Part shown: positions 19,170 through 29,749 of the stretch, piece by piece
Position numbering within the stretch: the first letter of the stretch is position 1
Layout of the letters: each line of letters starts with the position of its first letter
Assembly (NCBI RefSeq): GCF_014174355.1
Contig: NZ_JABEQF010000018.1
Location: 1 to 64,000, forward strand
DNA from: Gluconacetobacter azotocaptans
Lineage (GTDB): Bacteria; Pseudomonadota; Alphaproteobacteria; Acetobacterales; Acetobacteraceae
DNA: 64,000 bases
Reading direction: 5' to 3'
Translations under genes and position numbers: made by a program
Notes under the pieces: generated by a model
The model's database searches: none
The model's input: only the letters and a program-made list of their open reading frames with translations
Told to the model about the DNA's origin: nothing

Positions 19170-20243
19170 ATGGCACGACAGGCATTCCATACACTGGATG
19201 GGTTGCGCGGCCTGGCCGCGATTGCGGTCGTTCTGATCCATATGGGAATGATCTTTCCGCTGGCCTGGTACCCCGCCGGGGCCTATCTCGCGGTGGACCT
19301 GTTTTTCGGTCTCAGCGGTTTTGTAATGGCCGAGGCCTATTCAGCGCGGCTGGACGCCGGGATGCCGGTGTCCGACTTCATGCGAAAGCGCGTGCTGCGC
19401 CTGTGGCCGCTTTATGCGCTGGGCCTGACGATCGGCGCCGCCACGACGGCGTCGCGAGTGCTCATCCATTATTCGCCGCCCTCGGCCCTCACGCCTTATC
19501 CCCTGGCGTTGCTGTACATCCCGTGGAGCGGCCCGAAAGGCGAACTTTATCCGCTCAACCTACCAGCCTGGTCGCTTTTCTACGAACTGGCGGTCAACAT
19601 GGCCATGGCGGTCGGCTGGCGCAGGCTGACCAATCGGGCGCTCCTTGTCCTGGTGGCCCTCTCTGCCCTGGGCCTGATCGCCTCGGCCTTCGCCATCGGC
19701 TCCCTGAACGGCGGGTTGTCGTGGAGGGGCGCGCCGATCGCCGTGTCCCGCGTCACCTTCTCGTTCTTTCTGGGTATCCTGTTGTGGCGCGTCAGGCTGC
19801 GATCATTGAAGATCGCCGCGCCGATACCGCTGATCATCCTGGCGATCGGCCTGACGATCGACACGACCCTGCTTCCGCGCACCGTCATCGACCTGCTGGA
19901 GGTATTCCTGCTTTTTCCATCGATCATCCTGCTCGGCGCGTCGACGCAGCCCACCGAAGGCAGCGTGGCCCTGTTCGGTGGCGTGGGGGGCATATCCTAC
20001 GCCCTCTACGCGGTGCACGAGCCGTTGCTCCAACTGACCAGTTCCTTCATCCACAACGTCCTGCACGTTCCGGTACAGGCGGTGCCGCACTGGGCGTGCA
20101 TGATCTTGCTGGCCGGGCTGATCCTGCTCGCCTGGGTTCTGAACGATCTGGACGTGACGCTGCGCGGGTATCTCGATCGCTTCATCAGATGGATGACGCG
20201 ACGCCCGGCCCAGATCCTGCGCTCGGTACCCGATCAGCCGTGA
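19170..20243 (+). CDS. Acyltransferase 3 family membrane protein
   Basis: A 357-residue polytopic membrane protein of the acyltransferase-3 (OafA/NodX) family. The N terminus has the family pattern LDGLRGLAAIAVVLIHMG with the presumed catalytic histidine, then AVDLFFGLSGFVMA and a K-R-x-L-R-L-W-P-L-Y segment. About ten hydrophobic helices follow. Such proteins O-acetylate or acylate surface sugars or glucans. The ATG follows GAAGGGAA with good spacing. The gene ends immediately against the stop of mltG on the other strand. The specific acceptor is unknown. Confidence 0.85.
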   Translation: MARQAFHTLDGLRGLAAIAVVLIHMGMIFPLAWYPAGAYLAVDLFFGLSGFVMAEAYSARLDAGMPVSDFMRKRVLRLWPLYALGLTIGAATTASRVLIHYSPPSALTPYPLALLYIPWSGPKGELYPLNLPAWSLFYELAVNMAMAVGWRRLTNRALLVLVALSALGLIASAFAIGSLNGGLSWRGAPIAVSRVTFSFFLGILLWRVRLRSLKIAAPIPLIILAIGLTIDTTLLPRTVIDLLEVFLLFPSIILLGASTQPTEGSVALFGGVGGISYALYAVHEPLLQLTSSFIHNVLHVPVQAVPHWACMILLAGLILLAWVLNDLDVTLRGYLDRFIRWMTRRPAQILRSVPDQP

Positions 20244-21224
20244 TCACGGCGTCCGGTGGCCCCGATAGGCGCCGACATTGCGATTGTGCTCCTCCAGACT
20301 GGATGCGAACAGATGGCCGCCCGCGCCGTTCGCAACGAAATACAGCGCATTGCCGGATGCGGGATGAGCCACCGCCTCCAGCGCCGCCTGCCCCGGCGCG
20401 CAGATGGGACCCGCGGGCAGGCCCGGCAGCGTGTAGGTGTTGTAGGGGCTCGGGGTGTCCAGATCCATTCGCGTCAGCGCATGGCCCAGCGGCCCCGCCC
20501 CCTGGTTGAGTCCGTAGACCACCGTCGGATCGGATTGCAGGCGCATGCCCTGTTTCAGCCGGTTGATGAAGACCCGTGCCACCATCGGCCGTTCGGACGG
20601 GATGGCGGTTTCGTGCTCCACCATCGACGCCAGGATCAGCAGCGCACGCCGGTCGGGAATTTCGGGCACAGGGTCACGCCCGCGCCAGACCGTATCCAGC
20701 GCCGTCGCCATCGCCGCCTGCATCCGCGACAGCAGCACCGCACGCGGCGTGCCCCATTCGTAATCGTAGGTCTGCGGCAGGATAGCGCCTTCCGGCGGCA
20801 CGGCGATGGATCCGGTCAGAACCGGCGCGCGCTCGATGATGTCGGCAACCTGCATCGCCGACAGCCCTTCGGGCACCGTGATGCGATGCAGGACGGGCCG
20901 GCCGTGGCGCAGGACGAACAGGGTATCACGGATCGACGCATGGGCAGGGAATTCCAGTTCCGCCGCATGCAGAACCCCGTCCTTGCGCGTCAGGCGGACC
21001 GCCATGCGGAAGACCAGGGCCACGACGTCCCCACCCTCCAGCACCCGTGCGTGCTGAAGGGTGGAAATGGTGCTGCCCAGGCCCCCACGCGGCACGACCA
21101 CCGCACGGGCCACCGGTAACGGGCCGGAGGTGCGATACAGCCACCATCCCCAACCCGCCAGGCCACCGGCAACGAGGCCCAGCAGCATCAGCAGGGCCGC
21201 AAGCCATTTCAGTATCCTGCCCAT
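20244..21224 (-). CDS. mltG: Endolytic murein transglycosylase MltG
   Basis: A 326-residue YceG-like protein that cleaves nascent glycan strands in the periplasm and helps set their length. One N-terminal membrane anchor (LAALLMLLGLVAGGLAGWGWWLY) is followed by a LysM-like region, and then the catalytic block ASMVEHETAIPSERPMVARV with the conserved glutamate. LQSDPTVVYGL and SPYNTY are also family signatures. It is the last gene of the fabD-fabG-acpP-fabF-mltG run on the - strand, a gene order common in alphaproteobacteria, with 37 nt or more after fabF. Confidence 0.92.
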   Translation of the reverse strand: MGRILKWLAALLMLLGLVAGGLAGWGWWLYRTSGPLPVARAVVVPRGGLGSTISTLQHARVLEGGDVVALVFRMAVRLTRKDGVLHAAELEFPAHASIRDTLFVLRHGRPVLHRITVPEGLSAMQVADIIERAPVLTGSIAVPPEGAILPQTYDYEWGTPRAVLLSRMQAAMATALDTVWRGRDPVPEIPDRRALLILASMVEHETAIPSERPMVARVFINRLKQGMRLQSDPTVVYGLNQGAGPLGHALTRMDLDTPSPYNTYTLPGLPAGPICAPGQAALEAVAHPASGNALYFVANGAGGHLFASSLEEHNRNVGAYRGHRTP

Positions 21225-21261
21225 CTAGCGGACCATCAGCCAAGGCAAGGCCGATGGCCGG

Positions 21262-22530
<1,269 letters not shown>

Positions 22531-22597
22531 TCCGGCAGACTGTATCAACCCGCTCCGCTCCCTGATCACGAAAACCGTTTTTCCGGCAAAACCGACT

Positions 22598-22837
22598 TCA
22601 GGCGGCTTTCTGCTTCTCGATGTAGTCGATCGCGTCCTTCACGGTGGCGATCTTCTCGGCCGCATCTTCCGGGATCTCGACGCTGAACGCCTCTTCGAAC
22701 GCCATCACCAGTTCGACCGTGTCCAGGCTGTCCGCCCCCAGATCGTCGATGAAGGAGGCTTCCGGAGTGACCTTGCTTTCCTCGACACCGAGGTGTTCGA
22801 CCACGATCTTCTTAACCTTGTCGGCGATTTCGCTCAT
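22598..22837 (-). CDS. acpP: Acyl carrier protein AcpP
   Basis: A 79-residue housekeeping acyl carrier protein. The phosphopantetheine serine is in [19 protein letters not shown], the near-universal motif. A strong AGGAAG ribosome site precedes the ATG. Compared with the sphingolipid ACP at 4077-4328 it has the classic GADSLD context. It lies between fabG and fabF; the 268 to 305 nt upstream of it are gene-free and probably carry its own promoter, as acpP is usually expressed more strongly than its neighbours. Confidence 0.96.
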   Translation of the reverse strand: MSEIADKVKKIVVEHLGVEESKVTPEASFIDDLGADSLDTVELVMAFEEAFSVEIPEDAAEKIATVKDAIDYIEKQKAA

Positions 22838-23105
22838 CTGTCTTCGCTTCCTGTGTGCCCCAAAGAAACGGGCGGTTCGAAATTCATTCGTCCTGTCTGA
22901 CGTCCCGCAAACCGGAACCGGCGGAACACGTCCAGCCCGCTTCGGACGAAGCAGCGGGCGATTAGCATGGTTTTCAGGTCATCGCCAAGGCAGGGATCGC
23001 ATTTCCGGCATAATCCCTTGCCCCGGCCACGGACGAATCCGGAAAAATCGCACCGTTTTCCGCCATATCCCGGCCGGCGTCCAGCGGATTCGGTGCAGCC
23101 GTGCC

Positions 23106-23855
23106 TCAGGGCATCGCCATCCCGCCATTGACGTTCAGGGTCGTGCCGGTGATCCACCCCGCCTCGTCGGATACCAGATAGGTCACGGCGGCGGCGATGT
23201 CATCGGGCTGGCCCATCCGCCCCAGCGGAATGCCGCCCAGCAGCTTTTCGCGCTGAGCCTCGGCCAGGACGTCGGTCATGGCCGTCTGAATGAAGCCCGG
23301 CGCCACGACATTGACCGTTACCCCGCGCGAGCCCGCTTCCTGCGCCAGGGACTTGCTCATGCCGATCATGCCGGCCTTGGCGGCGGAATAATTGGCCTGC
23401 CCGGCGTTGCCGGTAATGCCAACGATCGACGCGATGCTGACGATCCGGCCCGAACGGCGGCGCAGCATGCCCTTCAGGGCGGCGCGGCACAGGCGGAAGG
23501 GGGCCGCCAGATCGACCTCCATCACACGGTTCCAGTCGTCGTCCTTCATGCGGATCGCCAGCCCGTCGCGCGTCAGCCCGGCATTGTTGACCAGAATATC
23601 CAGCGGGGCGCCGGCCGCGGCCTCGGCCGCGGCGACCAGCGCGTCGGCGGCGGCCGGGTCCGACAGGTCGGCCGGGCACACATGCACCCGCGCCCCGTCC
23701 GGCGCGATCTGCGCCGCCAGGCCGTCCAGCACCGCCTGGCGCGTGCCGGACAGGACCACGGTCGCCCCCTGCCCATGCAGGGTCCGCGCGATCGCGGCAC
23801 CGATTCCCCCCGACGCGCCGGTCACCAGCGCGATCTTGCCATCCAACCTGAACAT
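23106..23855 (-). CDS. fabG: 3-oxoacyl-ACP reductase (FabG)
   Basis: A 249-residue short-chain dehydrogenase that reduces 3-oxoacyl-ACP with NADPH. It shows the Rossmann TGASGGIGAAIA, the NNAG motif (ILVNNAGLTRDGL), the catalytic S...Y-x-x-x-K (IASIVGITGNAGQANYSAAKAG), and C-terminal NVNGGMAMP. I place the start at the ATG giving MFRLDGKIALVTG, with AAGGA upstream; a GTG at 23888 would overlap fabD by 4 nt and add 11 residues. Confidence 0.93.
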   Translation of the reverse strand: MFRLDGKIALVTGASGGIGAAIARTLHGQGATVVLSGTRQAVLDGLAAQIAPDGARVHVCPADLSDPAAADALVAAAEAAAGAPLDILVNNAGLTRDGLAIRMKDDDWNRVMEVDLAAPFRLCRAALKGMLRRRSGRIVSIASIVGITGNAGQANYSAAKAGMIGMSKSLAQEAGSRGVTVNVVAPGFIQTAMTDVLAEAQREKLLGGIPLGRMGQPDDIAAAVTYLVSDEAGWITGTTLNVNGGMAMP

Positions 23856-23884
23856 CTGTCCGTCCTTGCTCGTCATCACTTCTG

Positions 23885-24856
23885 TCACAGCGCGGCCAGG
23901 AACGCCTCGATATCGGCAGGCGTGCCGACCGAGCGCGTCGCGACAGCACCGTCGATCCGCCGGACCAGCCCGGACAGGACCTTGCCGGCGCCCAACTCGA
24001 CGAAGCTGTCGACCCCCATGGCCGCCATCGCCTCCACGCTTTCGCGCCAGCGCACGGTACCGGTGACCTGCCGCACCAGCAGGTCGCGAATCGCCTGCGG
24101 GTCGGTCACCTTGGCGGCGGATACATTCGCCACCACCGGCACCACCGGCACAGCCACATCGGCCCGGTCCAGCGCCTCGGCCATCGCATCGGCGGCGGGC
24201 GCCATCAGCGAACAGTGAAACGGCGCCGACACCGGCAGCAGGACCGCACGCTTCACGCCCCGCCCCTTGGCGATGCCGACCGCGCGTTCCACCGCCGCGA
24301 TCCGCCCGGAAATCACGACCTGGCCGCCCCCATTGTCGTTGGCGACCTCGATCGTCTCGGTCACATCCGCCTGGCCCTCGACCCGCAGGGTCGCGGCCTC
24401 GGCGCAGATCTCGCGCGCCTGGTCCAGATCGACGCCGATCAGCGCCGCCATGCCGCCCACACCGGGCGGGACCGCCTTCTGCATCGCCTCGCCCCGCACG
24501 CGCAGCAGGCGCGCGGTCTGGGCGACACCCAGCGCCCCCGCCGCCGCCAGGGCGGAATATTCGCCCAGCGAATGCCCGGCGACCAGCGCCGCCGTCCGCT
24601 TCAACTCGAGGCCGCCTTCCTTTTCCAGCACCCGCAGCACCGCCAGCGACACCGCCATCAGGGCGGGCTGCGTGTTCTCGGTCCGCGTCAACTCGTCCAT
24701 CGGGCCGTCGAACATCAGCGCCGACAGGCGCTGGCCCAGCGCGTCGTCGACTTCCTCGAAGACTTCGCGCGCAGGGGCGAAGGCTTCGGCGAGTTCACGT
24801 CCCATCCCGACGGACTGGCTTCCCTGGCCGGGGAATATGAAGGCGTGAACAGGCAT
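23885..24856 (-). CDS. fabD: Malonyl-CoA:ACP transacylase (FabD)
   Basis: About 323 residues; loads malonate from CoA onto ACP. It has the family start HAFIFPGQGSQSVGMG, the nucleophile motif GHSLGEYSAL (Ser), and the later histidine in LPVSAPFHCSLM. The ATG giving MPVHAFIF has GAGGA six bases upstream; an upstream start would add 15 residues. It heads the fatty-acid part of the operon. The gap to the ydcF-like gene is 66 nt, so it may share its transcript with the upstream genes. Confidence 0.93.
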   Translation of the reverse strand: MPVHAFIFPGQGSQSVGMGRELAEAFAPAREVFEEVDDALGQRLSALMFDGPMDELTRTENTQPALMAVSLAVLRVLEKEGGLELKRTAALVAGHSLGEYSALAAAGALGVAQTARLLRVRGEAMQKAVPPGVGGMAALIGVDLDQAREICAEAATLRVEGQADVTETIEVANDNGGGQVVISGRIAAVERAVGIAKGRGVKRAVLLPVSAPFHCSLMAPAADAMAEALDRADVAVPVVPVVANVSAAKVTDPQAIRDLLVRQVTGTVRWRESVEAMAAMGVDSFVELGAGKVLSGLVRRIDGAVATRSVGTPADIEAFLAAL

Positions 24857-24922
24857 GGCGTCCTCGTGATCCGGATATGTTTTCTTCTGGACAGGGGACA
24901 TGGCGGCAGGAGCCCGGACCTG

Positions 24923-25465
24923 TCAATCGCCGGCGGCACCCGGCCGGCGCGACAGCCGGCGCCGCGCCAGCAGCAGCACATCCCACGGTACGGCCGGGAC
25001 CTCGCGCAGGCGCCAGAACCAGCGGCGCGACCAGCGGCGCGCGGCAGGCACGCGCGCCGGCGGCACCCGTGCCACCTGCCACCCCGCCAGCCGCATCAGG
25101 ATCAGGCAGCGCGGCAGATGGTAGGCGCTGCTGGCCACCGCGACGCAACCACGATACCCGCACCCCCGCAACAGCGCCGAACAGGCCAGGACCGACTCCA
25201 ACGTGTCCAGCGCCGTGTCCTCGATCATGATCGCCGCGTCGGGAATGCCGGCCTCGCGCAGCAGCCGGGCCATGATCGCGGCCTCGGCGGGCCGTCCGTC
25301 CGGACTGCCGCCGGTCGGCACGAACACGGCCGACGGCATCGACCGCGCGTAGGCAAGTGCGGCCTCGACCCGCCGGCGCAGGGTGGCGGTCGGCGTGCCG
25401 TCGGGGCGAACGCGCGCCCCGAAGATCACGATCGCTCGGACCTCGGGCGAGGGCGGGCCGGACAT
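24923..25465 (-). CDS. YdcF family protein
   Basis: A 180-residue protein of the YdcF/SanA/ElyC (DUF218) family. Visible are AIVIFGARVRPDGTPTATLRRRVEAAL, VFVPTGGSP, the E-D-x-A-x-x-T-x-E motif (IEDTALDTLES) and VASSAYHLPRC. The N-terminal membrane helix seen in SanA is missing; this is the short soluble form. The start forms TGATG with the end of the methyltransferase gene, so the two are translationally coupled. Some family members are linked to envelope integrity; the reaction is unknown. Confidence 0.8.
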   Translation of the reverse strand: MSGPPSPEVRAIVIFGARVRPDGTPTATLRRRVEAALAYARSMPSAVFVPTGGSPDGRPAEAAIMARLLREAGIPDAAIMIEDTALDTLESVLACSALLRGCGYRGCVAVASSAYHLPRCLILMRLAGWQVARVPPARVPAARRWSRRWFWRLREVPAVPWDVLLLARRRLSRRPGAAGD

Positions 25466-26718
25466 CACGCCGGCGCGCGCAGCAATACCCGGTTCAGCCC
25501 GGCCAACGTGTCGAACATCCTGCGCCAGACCGTCGCGAACCGTTCGGCGGATACGCCCCGCCCGTCCAGGATCGCCGCCAGATCGCCCACCGTCCGTTCA
25601 CCGTCGATCAGCGGCAGCAGGCCGCGTGTCTGCGGGGGAACGGGCACTGCGACCGACAGCGTGCCGAACGCGAAGGGCAACCGGTCGTCGGGCTGGATCT
25701 GCCGCGCCAGTTCGACACCCGGAATTTCCCGCATGACGGGGACCGAGCACGGGTCCATCGGATCGGCGAACGACACGTCGTCGGTCGCCCGGCGCACATA
25801 AGCCACATGCGTCGCCATGTTGCCGGCCAGGGCCTCGGCCACCGCCGCGCGCTCGCGCTGGGGCAGATGAGCGATACGCGCCCGCAGCCTGGGGTCGGGC
25901 AGCAGCAGCGCGGGGTCGTAGCGCATCGGCTCCATCAGGCAGGTCGCGCGCAATCCGGCGCCGTCCAGCAGCGCGAACAGGCCCGGCACGTCATAAGCCC
26001 GGTCGCGCGGGTTCAGCAGCAGGTCGTACAACCCCGCGTCGCCGCCCGTCAGATGGTCCCCGAAATTGCCGTTCTGCCGCAGCCACGCGGTCTGCGGCAG
26101 ATGGCGCATCACCCGCCGGGCCACGTCCAGCCGTGCGGGCGGCGGTTCGTCATACGGGGCCAGCCGGGCCAGCGCCTCCTGCAGCATGTAGACGCCGGTA
26201 CGGCCGTACGGCGCATAGACCATCAGGCCCATTCCCCCGCCGGGGGCCAGCACCCCCACCAGGCCCGCCAGCGCCGCGTCGGGATCGGGCAGATGGTGCA
26301 GCACGCCGCAGCAATCGATGTAATCGAACGGCCCGGGGGCAAGGCCGGGCAGATCGTCCAGCGCCCCCTGCACGAAACGCATGTTGTCCAGCCCGCGCGC
26401 CGCCGCGCGCGACCGGGCGATAGCCAGCGCCCGGGCCGAACGGTCCAGGCAGACGACGTCGCCGGGCCGGCCCGCGCGGGACAGATGGGTCGCCAGCATG
26501 ATGGCGCCGTCGCCGGTGCCGCACCCAGCCACCAGCGCGCGCAGGGGCTGCGACCGCGGACGGGTGGCGCCGAACACCCAATAGTCGATTTCCCGCAGGT
26601 GGCTGGGGCTGCCGATCAGCAGCCGCCGGGCCTCGTCCGCCGGATCGCGCCCGGGATAGGGATAATGCTCGTACTGGGCGGCCAGCCCGGCATCGCGGCT
26701 GTCGTGTTCGGCCGTCAT
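25465..26718 (-). CDS. Class I SAM-dependent methyltransferase
   Basis: A 417-residue protein. The SAM-binding core lies in the N-terminal half: ALVAGCGTGDGAIMLA, VVCLDRSARALAIA, MRFVQGALDD and DYIDCCGVLHHLPDPD. The C-terminal half (from about residue 200) has no motif I recognise and includes a PP-rich turn. The N-terminal QYEHYPYPGRDP is also found in putative methyltransferases that precede a tetratricopeptide or winged-helix tail. The substrate is unknown. It is 22 nt from the betaine-binding-like gene and coupled to the ydcF-like gene. Confidence 0.8.
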   Translation of the reverse strand: MTAEHDSRDAGLAAQYEHYPYPGRDPADEARRLLIGSPSHLREIDYWVFGATRPRSQPLRALVAGCGTGDGAIMLATHLSRAGRPGDVVCLDRSARALAIARSRAAARGLDNMRFVQGALDDLPGLAPGPFDYIDCCGVLHHLPDPDAALAGLVGVLAPGGGMGLMVYAPYGRTGVYMLQEALARLAPYDEPPPARLDVARRVMRHLPQTAWLRQNGNFGDHLTGGDAGLYDLLLNPRDRAYDVPGLFALLDGAGLRATCLMEPMRYDPALLLPDPRLRARIAHLPQRERAAVAEALAGNMATHVAYVRRATDDVSFADPMDPCSVPVMREIPGVELARQIQPDDRLPFAFGTLSVAVPVPPQTRGLLPLIDGERTVGDLAAILDGRGVSAERFATVWRRMFDTLAGLNRVLLRAPA

Positions 26719-26740
26719 GCCGTCCCCGCCCCGCCGGCCA

Positions 26741-27499
26741 TCAGCGCGGCAGCAGCTTGCCGCGCTGCCAGGCCTCGGCGGCCTCGTCCGCGCTCATGCC
26801 CTCGCACCGCATGGCGTAATCCAGCGCACTGACCACCTTGTTGCCCAGGGTCAGTTCGTCCAGTTCGTCCAGCAGGTCGGAATCCAGTTCGTCCCGCGCC
26901 GCCCGCCGCAGCAGCATCCGGGCCTGCTGGTCGTTGCCCTGCGCGGCCCGAGGGTCGTCCAGCAGGCGCAGCCGCCCGCCATGATGCAGGAAATGCGGCT
27001 GCCACAGCGGCAGGATGGCGGCCTCGTCGGCCTCGATGGCGCGGACGGCGTGCTGGAACGCCTCCTCGTCCGGGCGGGCCTCGATCGTGAAGCCGCATTC
27101 GGTCAGCCCATACATCGCCACGCAGTGCCGCACCCGTTCCAGCACCGAGGCCGGGGTCACGATGTTGCGGCCGACGCCGCCGTCGTCGCCCGACAGGTCG
27201 GCGATCGAGGTGATGTGCCCGGCGGCCCCGGTCGGCAGCGCCCAGCCGAAGGACGGCTTGTACAGCAGGCCGAAGGCCTCCATCCCCAGGGCCGGGGCGT
27301 CCCAGTCGGCATCGACGTCCGACAGCCAGGCCGACACGAACAGGTCGATGTCGCCGGCCGCCATCCGGGCGGACAGTTCCGCCCGGTTTCCGGTGACGTA
27401 ATCGACCTCCAGCTCGTAGGCTTCCAGCACACGCACCACCGCCGCCGCCGCGGCTTCGTGCAGGATGGAATCCGGATGGCCCAGCGTCACCGTCGTCAT
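26741..27499 (-). CDS. Glycine-betaine-binding (OpuAC) family protein, orphan
   Basis: A 252-residue protein with the OpuAC/ProX fold: MTTVTLGHPDSILHEAAAAAV, EVDYVTGNRAEL, DIDLFVSAWLSDVDADWDA, and a late block with AILPLWQPHFLH. The ATG used has GGGAGAG upstream and lies directly before the domain, so no signal peptide is encoded; a longer start adds 23 residues without a signal either. No ABC permease or ATPase gene is adjacent. It could bind a quaternary amine in the cytoplasm or be a regulatory or scavenging relative. Function is uncertain. Confidence 0.7.
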   Translation of the reverse strand: MTTVTLGHPDSILHEAAAAAVVRVLEAYELEVDYVTGNRAELSARMAAGDIDLFVSAWLSDVDADWDAPALGMEAFGLLYKPSFGWALPTGAAGHITSIADLSGDDGGVGRNIVTPASVLERVRHCVAMYGLTECGFTIEARPDEEAFQHAVRAIEADEAAILPLWQPHFLHHGGRLRLLDDPRAAQGNDQQARMLLRRAARDELDSDLLDELDELTLGNKVVSALDYAMRCEGMSADEAAEAWQRGKLLPR

Positions 27500-27617
27500 A
27501 TCACTCTCCCCCGTTCTCGGGAGCGTTCCAGCAGGTAGGTCCCGTTTGCGCAAGGGCCGGCACGGCAAAAAGACCGGCCGGCATACCCCCCGCCCGCTGG
27601 ACGCTGGACGTGATCGC

Positions 27618-29702
27618 CTACCAGATCTTCACCCGATCTTCCGGCTTCAGGTAGAGCATGTCGCCCGGGCGGATGTTCCATGCCCGGTACCAGGCATCGA
27701 TATTGTGCATCGGCATGTTCACCCGCGCCTGCGGCGGCGAATGCGGATCGGTCACGATGCGCTGGCGCACGCTGTCCTCGCGCAGCTTCTGCCGCCAGAC
27801 CTGCGCCCAGCCCAGGAACACGCGCTGGTCGCCGGTCAGCCCGCCCAGCACCGGCGACGGCTTGCCATGCAGCGAGGCATGGTAGGCGTCCAGCGCCAAG
27901 GTCAGGCCGCCGAGATCGGCGATGTTCTCGCCCATCGTCAGCTTGCCGTTCACATGGACGCCCGGCAGCACCTGGAACGCATCGTACTGTGCGCCGAAAC
28001 GGGCGGCCAGCTTCAGGAACCGCGCCTCGTCATCCTTGGTCCACCATTCCTTCAGGCGACCGAGATAATCGAATTTCCGCCCCTCGTCGTCGAAGGAATG
28101 GGTCATCTCGTGACCGATCACGCCGCCGATGGCGCCGTAATTGATCGCCGGATCGGCCTTCGGGTTGAAGAACGGCGGCTGCAGGATCGCGGCGGGGAAC
28201 ACGACCTCGTTGAACAGCGGGTTGTTGTAGGCATTGACCGTCTGCGGCGTCATGTCCCACTCGTCGCGGTCCACCGGATGGCCCAGATGGCCCAGCCAGT
28301 AGCGCCATTCGAACGCCATGGCCCGTTCCGCGTTGCCGTAGGCGTCGCCCTGGCGGATCTCCAGCCCCGAATAGTCGCGCCAGCGGTTGGGATAGCCGAT
28401 CTGGACGGTGAAATGGTCCAGCTTCTGGACCGCCGCGTCACGGGTCTGCGGCCCCATCCATTCGTTATGCTGCAGGCGCACCCGGAAGGCGGCCTTCAGC
28501 TCGTCGGTCAGGGTATGCATCGTGTCGCGATAGGCCGGCGGGAAATAGCGCGCGACATACACCCGGCCCAGCGCCATGCCCATCGCGCTGCCGGTCGCCG
28601 ACGCCCCGCGCTTCCACCGGACGGGAAGCTGCGGCTGGCCGGCCAGGATCCGGTCGTTGAAATCGAACGACGCATCGACGATGGCATGCGGGAGGTAGCG
28701 CGCGGCGTTGTCCACCAGATGGAAGGCCAGCCAGGCCCGCAGGGTCGCCAGATCGGTCTCGGACGCGATCCGCGCTTCGCCGGCGATGGCGTCGGGCTCG
28801 CCGACGATCAGCGTGCCCGTGCGCGTGAGGGGCTCGGGCAGTGCGGCAGCCGTCAGGTAAGCCGTCCAGTCGAACCCGGGCGCGCGCTTCTGCAGGTCCG
28901 GCACCGTGATCGGATTATAGACCTTGTCCGGGTCGCGCAGGTCCGCCCGCGCCCAGTGGACGCCGGCCAGCCGGGTTTCGAATGTCACGATCGCGGGCGC
29001 CATGCGCGCCGCGTCCGGCCAGTGGATCATGTCCAGGATCTTGGCGACATAGGCTTGGTAGGCGGTCTTCTTCGCCGCCATGTCGGGCTTGAGGTAGTAA
29101 TCGCGGTCCGGCATGCCGATCCCGCCCTGATCCAGGGTCAGGGCATAGACCGTCGGGTCCTTGGCGTCCGGCTGGATCCCGAAGCCGAACAGCGAATACT
29201 GGAACCCCGTCTGCGCCCGGCCCAGCAGGGTCGCGAACGCCGTGCGGTCGGTCACCGCGCGTATGGCGTCCAGGCCGGCGGCCAGCGGCTTCTGGCCCCG
29301 GGCTTCGATGCCGCCTTCATCCATGAAGGTCGCATAGAAGGTGCCCAGCTTCTGCTCGATCGTGGTGGGTTGTGCGGCGGGGTGCGCGGACAGGTCCTGC
29401 AGGATGGTCTGCACCCGCTTGCGCGACAGTTCGCTCAGGGCGTTGAACGGCCCGTAGGACGTCATGTCCGGCGGAATCACAATATCGTGAACAGCACGAC
29501 CGTTGGCATAGCCGAAGAAATCATTGCCCGGGCGAATCGCTGCGTCCCGCCCGGCGACGTCGAACCCCCATGCCCCGTAGGTCGGCGCATCGTCGGTCGC
29601 ATGCGCCACCGTCGCCCCGCCCGACATCAGCATCGCCACACCGCACAGCCAGGCCGCGCGGGTCCGTCTTCCGCGCCGGCTTCCTTTGAATTCCGCCATC
29701 AT
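27618..29702 (-). CDS. M13 family zinc metallopeptidase (neprilysin/PepO-like)
   Basis: A 694-residue secreted or periplasmic endopeptidase. A signal peptide ends at GGATVAHA (about residue 35). The N-terminal M13 domain follows, and the C-terminal catalytic domain carries NAYNNP, the zinc motif IGHEMTHSFDDEGRKFD (HExxH) and the downstream GENIADLGGL (third zinc ligand Glu). The end PGDMLYLKPEDRVKIW matches the usual C-terminal CxxW-type block without the cysteine, as in bacterial members. AAGGGACC precedes the double ATG. The gene is single, on the - strand. Confidence 0.9.
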   Translation of the reverse strand: MMAEFKGSRRGRRTRAAWLCGVAMLMSGGATVAHATDDAPTYGAWGFDVAGRDAAIRPGNDFFGYANGRAVHDIVIPPDMTSYGPFNALSELSRKRVQTILQDLSAHPAAQPTTIEQKLGTFYATFMDEGGIEARGQKPLAAGLDAIRAVTDRTAFATLLGRAQTGFQYSLFGFGIQPDAKDPTVYALTLDQGGIGMPDRDYYLKPDMAAKKTAYQAYVAKILDMIHWPDAARMAPAIVTFETRLAGVHWARADLRDPDKVYNPITVPDLQKRAPGFDWTAYLTAAALPEPLTRTGTLIVGEPDAIAGEARIASETDLATLRAWLAFHLVDNAARYLPHAIVDASFDFNDRILAGQPQLPVRWKRGASATGSAMGMALGRVYVARYFPPAYRDTMHTLTDELKAAFRVRLQHNEWMGPQTRDAAVQKLDHFTVQIGYPNRWRDYSGLEIRQGDAYGNAERAMAFEWRYWLGHLGHPVDRDEWDMTPQTVNAYNNPLFNEVVFPAAILQPPFFNPKADPAINYGAIGGVIGHEMTHSFDDEGRKFDYLGRLKEWWTKDDEARFLKLAARFGAQYDAFQVLPGVHVNGKLTMGENIADLGGLTLALDAYHASLHGKPSPVLGGLTGDQRVFLGWAQVWRQKLREDSVRQRIVTDPHSPPQARVNMPMHNIDAWYRAWNIRPGDMLYLKPEDRVKIW

Positions 29703-29749
29703 GGTCCCTTTTTACGTTCGGCCGGCCGGCGCACCCCGCGCCTCCCGGC

